DNA of 64,000 nucleotides from Verticillium longisporum (Eukaryota > Ascomycota > Sordariomycetes > Glomerellales > Plectosphaerellaceae). The stretch is from positions 5,270,001 to 5,334,000 of the forward strand of contig JAETXT010000007.1 of NCBI GenBank assembly GCA_019188255.1, written 5' to 3'. The position numbers and the translations under genes were made by a program. The notes under the pieces were generated by a model. The model searched no databases. It saw only the letters and a list, made by a program, of their open reading frames with translations, and was not told the origin of the DNA. This document shows, piece by piece, positions 23,181 to 33,841 of the stretch (within the stretch, counting starts at the first letter, position 1; each line of letters begins with the position of its first letter).

Positions 23181-23619
23181 GATGAAACGTTATGCAAGTG
23201 ATAATGATACGACTATGTCACGTTCGTGCTGCGTAATCATGCCCGTAGATGAATGCTCATTTAAACAACAGAGTCAAGATCGTGAACGGAATATCGGTGT
23301 TGAGGTTTGACCCCGCGTCATTATCCGAAAGCACTTATCCGACGGACGGACTCGGTAACCGCTAAAATCGACCCCGACGCCGCCCCGTGCCGGGCTGGCG
23401 CCCGAACGCCGGTTTTCTCCGCCAAACGTCTCCGACTCCGGCATGCCGCGACCCACCTCTGACCCCTCACTTTATTCGTCATACAGATACACGTGTTCTC
23501 GCCAGCATTTGGTGCTCGACTTGGACATTTTTTTTTTTGGAGGCTTCGATTGAACCGCTTTCGTTCTCTCAACATTCAGAAAAACTTGCTCGAATAGAGA
23601 ACAAACAAGCTCTTGCACA
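23181..23619. promoter_or_regulatory. Shared divergent promoter (reductase / aldolase)
   Basis: 439 bp separate the two divergent start codons. A run of CGG/CCG triplets at about 23325-23361 (TCCGACGGACGGACTCGG) is the kind of site Zn2Cys6 proteins bind. Co-regulation of both genes is inferred from the arrangement. Confidence 0.45.
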
Positions 23620-24692
23620 ATGGCGAACACTACTCCTCCAGATGGCGTGTTTGTGCCGGTCCCCACGTTCTTCAAGGAGGGTGCAGACTCTTCCAGCCTG
23701 CAACCTGCCATCGACGTCCCTCAACAGGTCGCCCACAGCGTCCATCTCGCCAAGTCTGGCATCACAGGTCTCGTGCTGATGGGTTCCACTGGAGAGGCGA
23801 TTCACATGTCTCGGCAAGAGCGCGTGGACATGATCTCTGGGGTTCGCAAGGGCCTCGACGAGGCGGGTTACAAGGATTACCCCATCATGGCGGGTGTCCT
23901 TGTCAACAGCGTCGACGAGACTCTCGAATGGCTGGACGATTCCGCCAAGGCAGGCGCGCAGTGGGGTCTGGTGCTTGCGCCGGGTTACTTTGGCGGTGCT
24001 GCCAGCCAAGACAACCTCGTTGAGTGGTACACCTTGGTCGCTGACAAGAGCCCTCTGCCCATCCTGATGTGAGTCTGCTGCGAGTGAGTTCATGCGAGGT
24101 GGACACTGACATGAGCAGATACAACTACCCTGGCGTGACCAACAACCTCGTGGTCAGCATAGACACGTACGCCAAGCTGGCAGCACACCCCAAGATTGTT
24201 GGATGCAAGATGTGAGAATTATTGTCATGTATTATGAGAAATTGGCTAACATGGAACAGGTCCCACGGCAACGTCTCACACCACGTGCAGGTGTCGCTTC
24301 ACCCCAAGATTGACCACAGCAAGTTCCGCGTCTACTCCGGCTTTGGCCAGCAGCTCGGTCCCATTGTTGTCTTCAATGCTGCTGGTGTAATTGATGGTCT
24401 TGCTGCGATCTACCCCAAGACAATCACGAGACTCTTCAAGCTGGCTTCCCAGCGTCCTGCGGACGAGAAGACGCAAGAGGAGGTCCGCCGTCTGCAGTGG
24501 AAGGTCTCTTCAGCAGAAGAGTTCATCGTCAAGAACGGTATTCTGGGAATTCGCGAGGCCATCTTCAAGGTCCTGGGCTTCGGTCACCTGAAGGGCGGCA
24601 GGCTGCCCCTGAAAGGTACGCTGGCTCAAGGCGTCTGGGAGGAGTGGAGCGACATCTTGGGACAGATGGCAGATGAAGAGAAGTCTCTGTAG
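23620..24692 (+). CDS. 2-keto-3-deoxy-sugar-acid aldolase (DapA/KDG aldolase family)
   Basis: CDS is join(23620..24068,24119..24211,24260..24692), 324 aa; introns are 50 and 48 nt. A DHDPS/NAL-type TIM barrel is indicated by FVPVPTFF near the N-terminus, GSTGEAIHMS (substrate carboxylate loop), IYNYPG (catalytic Tyr) and VGCKMSHGN (Schiff-base Lys). The sequence resembles the fungal 2-keto-3-deoxy-L-galactonate aldolases (LGA1/GaaC) more than dihydrodipicolinate synthase. The reaction would be cleavage of a 2-keto-3-deoxy acid to pyruvate and glyceraldehyde. Together with the dehydratase and reductase it completes a short catabolic route. It is intact. Confidence 0.88.
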
Positions 24693-25865
24693 GAATCATA
24701 TATTGTTGGGTGAATGGCATTGACAGATCATGCGTCTTGATAACCGAAACCTAATACCTTGGATACCTTACCTCAGGTGAGCAGGCAGGTTTGTGGGGCA
24801 ACTACCTAGAAGTTTGCTGCCTAGTTTTTGCCCTACCCATGCCGCATGCCTAGGCTTGAAGTTTCCTTGTTCTTGCATCTTCTCTCTTGCCTCTCTCCTC
24901 TTCACCTAATCCGATTCTCTTCTTTGTGCTCCCCTTGGAACCGATGGGCCCGACAAAGAAAGGTCACTGGTAGGAAATGATCCTTTGCAAATGTTTCGAT
25001 CACAAACTACCTTGGAACTTACCTGTTTGCCCTTGGTAATTGAATGCCTTTTGACATTCCTACCATTGCAAGGCACAGGCGGAAGTCTTCGCCGACGGTC
25101 ACTTGTCGCTGCCCTGTTTTGGTCCTAGGTTTTCAACCCCCCTTTTCTCATACCCGAACACCCCGACGACAATATCGCTATGGATCCGGAACGACATCCA
25201 TCACTTCGATACGCATGTTCACGATAGACCCATCTCTTTGTTAGACGAATGGGATCCATTGGAAAACACTTTTGCCTCTCTGTCGCTGGATAGGATGGCA
25301 AACCCCTCTTTCCCATTTCCATCAGTCCGCCCTTCTACAACTCCGCCCTCTCTGTAAATCGCCAATGACAAGAAAAGCCTGAAGTAGGGCTTGGTCCTTA
25401 GCACATGTTTGGATCACAACGTCGTCCGGAGCTGACCTGATCTTTGCACGGAAAGATCGCACACTTCGAGTTGCCAGTACGGAGGTATACACACACAAGT
25501 GTGCCGTGCTGGTCCTTTTCAATAAGAACATACTTGTCAGGTGGCCCTGCGGAGCCACCGAATAAGGGGGCTGATTAGGGGCTAAGGGCTACGAGAACAT
25601 ATATATAAGGACTGCGGAGGGCCCTCTAAGCTGCGGAGGGCCCTCTAAGCTGCGGAGGGCCAGAATTCAGATATATTCCGACCCCATACCTATATTCTAT
25701 TGCTGCGGACCACGTATGGAAGACCTCTTTACTCTGCTCTAAATCAAGCACTAGCAAAACTCCGACTTCTTTACCTCTCTTCCCCTTCTCCCTACCATTC
25801 TCTTACAAGACGAGAGCCTTCCTTCTATATATTATATTCTATCAACTATTACATCCCCAGCTAAG
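24693..25865. other. Intergenic up to the RIPed element
   Basis: About 1.2 kb with no supportable gene; ORFs such as 25044-25244 lack motifs. A 19-bp tandem repeat is listed separately. The last 8 bp (CAGCTAAG) form the left target duplication of the next element. Confidence 0.45.
25612..25661. repeat. 19-bp GC-rich tandem repeat
   Basis: The unit ctgcggagggccctctaag occurs twice, then a 12-bp third copy. Each unit contains the palindrome agggccct. Confidence 0.85.
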
Positions 25866-28654
25866 CAGTACTGCACCCCGATTAAATAAGTTAAATATAG
25901 GTATCAGACTTAGTTATTTAATCCGCTAAATTCGATGGATTTAGTTATTTAATCCTATTTATAAATATCTAATTTATTTAATTAATAATAAAGCTATTAT
26001 AATAATTATTAGCCTACTTAAGACCTAGATTCTATAGTATTAAGACGATTCGCTACTATCGAGCCCTAATATAACCCTCCTAGCTAAATTGCTCCTCGAC
26101 GAAGCTAATTATTAAGGTATTAAAGCTCTTTTAATATATCTAAAGCTATTCTTAACCTCTATAATATTAGAATTAGCTTTAAGAAGCTAAATACCCTCTT
26201 ATAATCTATTAATATCGTAAATATCGCTAAGATATTAAGGGCGAATTTACTAATAATAGGATATACTTCTTAATAGCTTAATTACTAAGTAATAAGGTCC
26301 TTAATAGTAGAGCCCTATAAGAGATTAAGGCTAAGATATTTATTAAGCTTAGAATTAAATACTAGAACTCTCTAATGCCTACTCTATACCTAATCGTCGA
26401 AGCTCGTCGGGGGCGCTATAGGCTAAAGGTCCTATAGCTATTTAAAGCCGCTTTAACTATAATCTCTTTAAAGATTCGAGGAGGATATAGAAGGAGAGTA
26501 ATATTAATATTCCTATTATTAATAAAAGCCCTATTATATATAATAAAGCTATATAAATTATTCTAGGCTTAATTATTATATTTAAAGCTATTAATATTTA
26601 AAGCTAGGGTAGAGGATTATAATAATTATATAGAGAGGGGATTCCTTAAGCTTTATATAATATTAATTTAATTTCTATTATATATTAATAATAAATAGAT
26701 AGAAATAATAATATAAGTCTTTAATAAAGGCCTTAAAATACTATAATATATCTATATATTTATTATAGATATATTCTAGAAGTATTTAATTAATTAAAAG
26801 TAATATAAATTATTTATTTTATTAATATTATATTCGTTTATAAGTATTTAAAGAGGCCTACCTTTCTTATTATTAATTATTATTATTTAGATTATTAAAA
26901 AACGCCTTCTATTCCTTTATCCTCTCTAGGATATATTCTATTCTAATAAGAACCTCCTAGAAAGTATTATAGCTCTTATCTTTATTTTATCTTTATATTT
27001 ATATTATCTATTAATAAAGGGGCTTAAAGGTAATATAAAGCTCTATTAAAAAGCGCTAATCTTTAAGGAGGAGGTAATCTTTAATAGGAATTTATTTATA
27101 GAAGTCGATTTTATATATATTTTTAATTAAGAAGCCTTAAATATTGCCCTTCTTTTTTAAAATTTAATTAAATATTAAATATATTAAATTCTATTAAGTC
27201 TTATTATTTAATAATAATTAAAGCTCTATTATTATTTATTAATAGAGGAGGAATTCTTAATTTTAAGCTTCCTCTATTATAATATATTAGAAGTATTTAC
27301 TCTATTATAAAGAGAATCTTATTTATTTAATAATATTATAAAGCTTTCCTATTAAGCCCTTCTTCCGCTAAAGGTATAGGATATTATTAAGATTATTACT
27401 ATCTTTAAGAGATTAAAACTCCTATTTAAATATCTTATTATCCTTATTATAAAGGAATATATAATTAATAAAATTAAATATATAATTATAATATTATAAT
27501 TAATATTTAATAGTATCTTCTTTATATAATTTAGGATAAAGAATATATAAGAGTTTATAAATATAAATATTATTTATTAAAATATTATTAAAAATTAAAA
27601 TATTAATAAGATTAATAATATCCTAATTCTTAATAATATTTATAATAATATTAATTATAAAGGTATTTATATAAATACCTAGCTATTTATAAAATATTAA
27701 GAGATATTATTATTATTACCTTTAGCTATTAATATAATATATAGATATTATAAATATCCTAAAGCGATTTAGAGAAGTCTAATAATTATAAAAGAGATAA
27801 ATATCTATTAAAGAAATTTAAAGTTCTATTTATATTTACTTCTTCTTTTATATAAAGACTTAATTAAGTTTTATATATACATTCCTTTAATTCTAGAGGA
27901 GGTTATTATATATATTTAGATTTAGATTTAATAATAAATAATATAAGAATAGATTATTAAAAATATTAAATAGCTAATTTATATTAATAATAAAGCTAAA
28001 AGTAAGCTCTTCTAGCCCTTCTATTTAAGCCTTTAATAGAATAATAGGATATTATAGATAAAGCGGAAGAGAAGTATTTAAAGAATTCTAGGAGATATCC
28101 TCTATTAAAGATCCCTCGAATATTCTATATCTCTTCCTTAAATAGAAGCTTAAAGAAGTTATTATAGAGGCTTTAAATAGTATTAGATCCTATCTCTTAT
28201 TATAGAGATTATAGATCTAGAAGCTCTTATTAAAAGTATTCCTTTTATTAAAGAGCTCTATTATAAAGATCTTATAATCATTAATCTAGCTTATATAGCC
28301 TTTAGAGCCTTTCTTTATAATAAGAATATCGAAGGTAAAATAGTAATTATATTAAATAGCTATAAAGAGGTCGGGATCGGAGTAGTTTAATTTAGAGAAT
28401 TAAGTATAAATAGAAGTAAAGGGGTAGGTTCTAAAGATAATAAGAGATATATTAATAACGATAATAGTATAGAAATAGCCCTAAGGGTATAGGAGCTATT
28501 ATAATAACGTTATAAGTAAGCTATATTAATAGAATTACTATATTAATAGAATTACGACTTTAGGGGAATTACTCTAGGTTCTAATACCCTATATATATAA
28601 GTATAAGTATATTAGATAATATAAATAGAATCTTCTTTATAGATATTAAGAGAA

Positions 28655-28724
28655 GCTAGTAGCCTAGTTAGTTAGGATCTCTAATACCCTATTAGAGGCT
28701 ATAGGTTCGAATCCTACTATTAGC
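28655..28724 (+). ncRNA. tRNA-like sequence with A and B boxes
   Basis: About 70 nt can fold as a cloverleaf: a 7-bp acceptor stem (GCTAGTA with TATTAGC, one wobble), D stem CCTA/TAGG, an anticodon arm TCTAA-TACCCTA-TTAGA, and a T arm around TTCGAAT with one mismatch. TAGCCTAGTTAG resembles a pol III A box and GGTTCGAATCC is a perfect B box. The residue before the putative anticodon (CCC) is A instead of the usual T and no terminal CCA need is evident, so it is more likely a tRNA-derived SINE or tRNA pseudogene than a working tRNA. Confidence 0.4.
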
Positions 28725-28729
28725 ATTAT

Positions 28730-28775
28730 TATACTATTAATAAGAGACTCCCTCTTATTAATAGTATAACTTTTT
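28730..28775 (+). terminator. Perfect 17-bp hairpin followed by T5
   Basis: Positions 28730-28746 and 28752-28768 are perfect inverted repeats around a 5-nt loop (actcc), followed by TTTTT at 28771-28775. Directly after the tRNA-like sequence, the T run could end a pol III transcript that includes the hairpin. Confidence 0.5.
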
Positions 28776-28980
28776 AATTAATTAGATAGGCCTTTTTATA
28801 GGTCCTAGGGCTTAGAATAGCTATATTCCGGGCCTAAATATATATTTAAATATTTACTAAATATCTAAATATCGAAATATTATAGATTTAGTTATTTAAT
28901 TATAGGAAATCGGTCTATTTATTTAGCTATTTAATGATTTAATTTATTATACTTGATCGGGGTGCATCACTGCAGCTGAG

Positions 28981-29613
28981 TTAAAGCTTCTCCACCGTCT
29001 TCCATACTTTTGGCCTGAAGGCAGCTAAAGACTTGGACCACCCACACGATAAGAACGATTTCAACATTTAGCAAGTATTGCGAAATCCACCTGTTTCTCT
29101 GAACGGAGGCTAACGAATCTCAGCCTCCCTGCATCTTCCCTACCCAGAGTTCTTAATACAATCTCTCTCCTACACTTCCTTCTTTCCTTGAGCACCGATA
29201 TAGGGCCCTGGTCGTCGTCCTTTCCACGGCCCTTTGGCTCGCAGACCTTAGATCGCAAGAACACACTCAACACTTTGATCTTGTCGGCTGTGAAGTCATC
29301 CTACCCTTTCCTTGGATTTGTTCAGCACGCATCCCGGGCCGTGTCTCCAGCTCATCTCTGTCTTGATCGCACTTACCACCGCTTGTGGTAACGTCATCCG
29401 TCACTCTACAAGGCGAACTTCCTTGTAGAATTTGTACCATATCTTACTAATGTGGCTTTGTTTCAGAACTCTTCTCACTTTGGCATTGCCAAGATCCGAC
29501 ACGAAAGACACTTTCACCAACGCCGTTCCAAGCTTGAACCATGGACATATCTGGTATGGACAATGAATCGCTTGAGCTGGTTGTACAGTTACTTCGCGAA
29601 TGATATCAGCAAC
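28981..29613. other. Intergenic, 5' flank of the RBR gene
   Basis: This holds the promoter region of the RBR gene. An ATG at 29541 opens a 21-codon stretch (MDISGMDNESLELVVQLLRE) that looks like the conserved N-terminus of fungal RBR proteins but is out of frame with the main ORF. Confidence 0.45.
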
Positions 29614-30872
29614 ATGGACCAAGATGATCCCTCAAGAGCTACACAAGCACAAGAGCTACAGGCCCTTGACGCTGTCCTTACCGATCGCCAGTATGCTCAG
29701 AACCTAGTCAATATCGGCGTTGCTGTGGTTGGCCAATTTGAGGAGCCAATTGCCGAAGAACCCCTTGCAGCCGGCGGTACAGAACAGGTCGATGCTGGTG
29801 TTGCCGAGGCTGGTCATTCTGAGGCGCCCGTGTCGCTTGAGAGCGTAACTGCTGAGGACGATCAGAATGTCTCGGCCGAAGAACCCGTAGGGCCCAACGC
29901 AGTCGACTTGGAAGAGCAGGAGGAAGGAGCCACGGATGCCGAAAGCTCACACGCGCAGGAGCCCAATAGCAACTCCTCTGATCACAGCAAGCCTCTCAAC
30001 ACGGATACCGAGGAGCCTTACGAGGCTTGCGTCAGCTGCAACCAAGCATTCAGACTATGCAACTTGTCTCAAGGCCCCTGCCAAGACCGCTATTGTGGGG
30101 TTTGTCTATCGGAGCTGGTCGCGATGTCGGTCAAGTGCGAGAAGAACTTCCCACCCAAGTGTTGCACAATGCCAATCGCGCTCAAGCCTAGCCGCCACAT
30201 CCTGCCCGACGAGCTTTTTGCCGCCTTTGAAGCAAAGAAGGAGGAGTTCCAAACCCCAAACAGAGTTTATTGCCATGTCAAGACTTGCTCTGCATTCATC
30301 TCGTCCGATGCCCACGACGGCAACGTTGCGCAGTGCCCCAAGTGCGAGCAAACCACTTGTGCATCCTGCAAACAGGCGATGCACAATGGCGAATGTTTCG
30401 TCGACAATGAAGACGTTGAGTTTCTGCGACTGTGCAAGCGGAACGGGTGGATGCGCTGCAACGTCTGCGGAAGGCCCACGGATCTTATACAGGGCTGCAA
30501 TCACATCAGTAAGTCATGTCAAACCGAGGCCTGCTCATCGCTAACAATGTTGTCCCAGCCTGCCACTGTGGTGCCGAATTTTGTTACTGTTGTGGAGAGG
30601 TGTGGAAAGTCTGCAACTGTCCACAATGGGACGAAGAACTACTTCTGGATACCGCCCGACGTCAAGTCAACAGGCGCGGACTCGCTGACATCGAGGCTAT
30701 CCTGGCGCGGGCTAATCACTTGCGGGTGAATCACGAGTGCGTAGTTCACGACTGGAGGTCCGTAAGTGGAAACAACACATGCGAGGTGTGTGAAGAGGAA
30801 ATGGTGGTCTTCATTCATGAGTGTCGAGTCTGCCACACAATGATGTGTCGGCAGTGCCGTAATCAGGCCTGA
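29614..30872 (+). CDS. RBR (RING-IBR-RING) E3 ubiquitin ligase
   Basis: CDS is join(29614..30508,30559..30872), 402 aa with the 50-nt intron removed. An acidic N-terminal region is followed by RING1 (CVSCNQAFRLCNL...CQDRYCGVCL), an IBR (YCHVKTCSAFI...CPKCEQTTCASC) and RING2 (MRCNVCGRPTDLIQGCNHI-TCHCGAEFCYCCG). The Cys of TCHCG, just after the splice junction, is in the place of the catalytic Cys that forms a thioester with ubiquitin. A further Cys-rich tail follows (CEVCEEE...CRVCHTMMCRQC). The substrate is unknown. The start is uncertain: a likely true N-terminus at 29541 lies in another frame, implying a small indel between 29541 and 29614. Confidence 0.85.
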
Positions 30873-31161
30873 ACAACACCTTTTCCTCTAGTTGAGTTCC
30901 TGAAGAGAGTAGCAAACGGTACGCAGAAAGCTCTAGTTAAATTGTATGATAGACAATGATAGCTCTCATCACCTGTCTCTTTTGGTCCCCTTAGCTCTTC
31001 AATGTAGCCAGGAAGCTCAGCTTTCCTCTCTGGGGACTTTTATTTCTCCTGAGAATCTCGCCCAGAGTCAGACCTCTGTCCTTGGTTTCCTTCCGGTCGG
31101 TCTTCATTACTGATCGGTCACAAATTTTGAAGAGTGAAATAAGGCGCGCCTACTGCCTGCC

Positions 31162-33068
31162 TTATGAAGCCAACCTGGCAATGCCCTCAACAATAGCAAC
31201 GATACCATCGGCACCGGGGTCAGGTACCTTGCTCCAGTTCTCACCGGCAACATAGACTGCCCTTCCTAGACTCGCCTCCATACCCTTAGTACTATCACGG
31301 CCCTTCCTAGCAGCCTCGACCGCCTTCTTCAAGTCACCTTCCTTCTGCAAGGTATCGATGAAGGGAACCAGAGCATCCATCACTGTGCGATCTCCCACTC
31401 TCGCAGGCGTCATGGCCTGGAGCCGCTCGAGGGCGCTGCCAGCTGCTTGACTCCAAACTTCTGTGCTGACGGTCTCGCCGGAGGAGTTTTGCAAAGCCGC
31501 GGCAAAAGCGGTAAAGAAGAGCTCGTACAAGGCACCAGATGTACCGTCCATGCTCTCCTCAATTGCGTGAGCAATCGACATCACAGCAGCGCCTGCCGTG
31601 GTCGACTCTGTGACGGGGTTCTCGGAGAAGACCTTGAGCACGGCATTTGCGCCGCGGGATAGCGTCGCGCCGCAGTCGCCGTCTCCGACAATACGATCGT
31701 CATGTGTAATTTGGGGTTCGGCAGCGAGGAGGGCCTGACAGGCTTGCGTGACCGAGGAGTTGAATGCTTGAGGGATCACTGTGGGTTGTGGTCAGCTGGT
31801 GCCATGGCAAGATGAAGGAGCTGAGCGTACACTTTGGGCCAGAGGCCTTGGAGGTGTTGTCTGACGACTTCTCAGAGGCGGACTCGAGGACACGCTCGCC
31901 AGTGTATGGCTTGAAAGCCGAGTACGTTTGAGGCCATCCGATAGCCGTCGTCGGGGAGTCGAGGCTGGCGATGATTTCGTCCGTGGCCTTGAGTATGGTA
32001 ACACTGAAGCCCGATGCATCCAAGCTCGTCATCAAGGTACCGGACAAAATGCGTGTTGGTTGAATGCCCCGGGAATCTGCGTAGGTGTGTTAGTCGTGCT
32101 CGGGAGCTCTTTAGCCAAGGAGGTCGACATACTCAGCTTCTGGACCGTGTGGCGTGTGATTGCGCTCAACTCGAGCTGCGACGTGCCTCCCAAATTATTC
32201 ACAAGAAGCACGGAGCTCTTGGCATCATTGAAATTGACGAATGCCCGATCAGTATCGTCAGTCTTGAGCAGCAAGTCGAACATACTGTTCAACAGACTGT
32301 CGAGACTGGGCTTCGAGTCGAGAACCTGGCATCCAGGTTCATTGTGAATACCCATGCCCAGCTCGACCTTGACATTTGCGGCATCAGCATCGACGGCGGT
32401 GCCAGGGATGTGAACGTGTCCTTGGGACACACCACAGGTTACGAGACCATCCACGATTTGCTTCCCGACGCTCAAGAGCTCGTCGATCGACTTGCCCTGA
32501 GCAGACAGGGACCCAAGAACCTTGTGGACAAGGACTGTGCCCGCCAGGCCTCGTCGGCCAACCTTGCCGCTGCGTTGGCGCCCCACCGCCACATCATCCC
32601 CAACCACCAGGACCTCAACCCTGTGGCCCCATCGAGCTCTGGCCTTCTCGGCTGCAAGGTGGAAGTGGAAGATGTCACCAGTGTAGTTCTTAACGATCAG
32701 GATGGTGCCCGCGCTGCCACCAACTGTGCGAATAGCTTCGACGATTTGGGAAACAGACGGAGAGGCAAAAATGTTGCCTGAAACAGCAGCGCTGAGCAGG
32801 CCGCGACCAACAAAGGCTGCATGGGCCGGCTCGTGGCCAGCACCTCCACCGGAAATGAGAGTAACGTGATTGGAGGGGTCGTGGTGTGCGTTCGAGATGG
32901 CTGACTCAAGGTTAGCAGGGTGTGATGGCAAGGGACTGCCATGGGACGGGGTTGGCCTGTACTCTTGATTGTCTTGTTGAAGACGAGCTCGGGGCTGACA
33001 TCGACCAGCCCTTGCAGGCTGTCAACCACGAGGGCCTGGCCGTCGCTGAAGAAGCTGGTGTCTGTCAT
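31162..33068 (-). CDS. Dihydroxyacetone (glycerone) kinase
   Basis: CDS is complement(join(31162..31778,31831..32076,32133..32900,32963..33068)), 578 aa, the usual length for single-chain fungal and yeast Dak proteins. The N-terminal DakK domain shows SGGGAGHEPAHAAFVG and GMGIHNEPG, whose His binds the ketone covalently as a hemiaminal. The C-terminal DakL domain shows VGDGDCGATLSRGA with Mg-ATP-binding aspartates. It phosphorylates dihydroxyacetone with ATP in the cytosol; family members also accept D-glyceraldehyde. It is divergent from the transporter gene (773 bp apart). The location near the sugar-acid genes suggests a role in triose salvage; this is inference. Confidence 0.93.
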
Positions 33069-33841
33069 TGTTGCTTGGGAACTTTTGTGAACAAAACTCA
33101 AAAGGGGGTAAGCTATGGCGCGCCTCTCACACCCACGCGAAGCTGAGCCTTGCTGGCTTCGACATAGCTATAAGCTCAAGCTCGAACCCCTCATGCCCCA
33201 AATTTGTTGATGGCGTCCAATAGGAGACCTGCCGGGGTACCGATGAGCTTCCGTTGCCATGCCGTGGCATCGCGTGCGGTCCAACACGGCCTGGGCATGA
33301 TCCTTTGAGTTCCCCTTCTCCAACCTCCCCTCAACGCCCCCGCGCGTTGGCTTGCCTCTGCCGATCCGTGCCGACAGGGTTCGGGAAAGTGATGTGGCCG
33401 GAAAAGTAGATTAGATGCACCATCATCACGAATCTGGTTTATCCGACACGGCGCTCACACCACTTCCGGTCGGCACTGCATCGAGGTTGGTGGAATGAAA
33501 GGTCAGTGCATGGTCAGCCCTTGTCCTTGTTGCAGTAGAGGCCCCCACACCCCCTCCCCCATATCTGCCCCAGCTTCCCCGCAAACTGGCATGGTCGGAA
33601 AAGGCTGGTCCCCCAGTTGTTGAGTCGTTTCAGCACACCTCCATCTCCTGGAAACAGGTGGTTAGATCTGGCGTTCATCTGTCAAGATGCAAGTATAAAC
33701 CCATCCAGAGACGTCACCCTGGGTTCCGAGATCCAGCAGCTTCACCTTCGAGTCAGCAGCCACAGGTTCGACGCTCACTGCAACCACAACGAGAGTTTCG
33801 ACAACAGAACCAGGCCAAACATACGCCAGAGGCTTTCCAAC
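33069..33841. promoter_or_regulatory. Divergent promoter (Dak / transporter)
   Basis: 773 bp between two divergent start codons, GC-rich with CCCC runs. No specific operator can be supported. Confidence 0.4.

Larger units (their letters stand above)
25866..28972. mobile_element. RIP-degraded hAT-like DNA transposon, copy 1
   Basis: The interval is nearly all A/T with TpA everywhere and no usable frame. It is bounded by imperfect terminal inverted repeats (left cagtactgcaccccgattaa; right end, reverse-complemented, cagtgatgcaccccgatcaa) and an 8-bp near-duplication outside (cagctaag left, cagctgag right; one transition). TIRs starting CAG and an 8-bp target duplication are typical of hAT elements. 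A second copy starts at 41398; the differences I compared at the left ends are all C/T or G/A, as RIP would produce. No transposase can be read, so hAT membership rests on the termini. Confidence 0.75.

Noticed and set aside
28655..28724. Functional nuclear tRNA-Gly(CCC)
   Set aside because: The base before the anticodon is A, the T stem has a mismatch, and it sits inside a RIPed transposon; kept only as tRNA-like.
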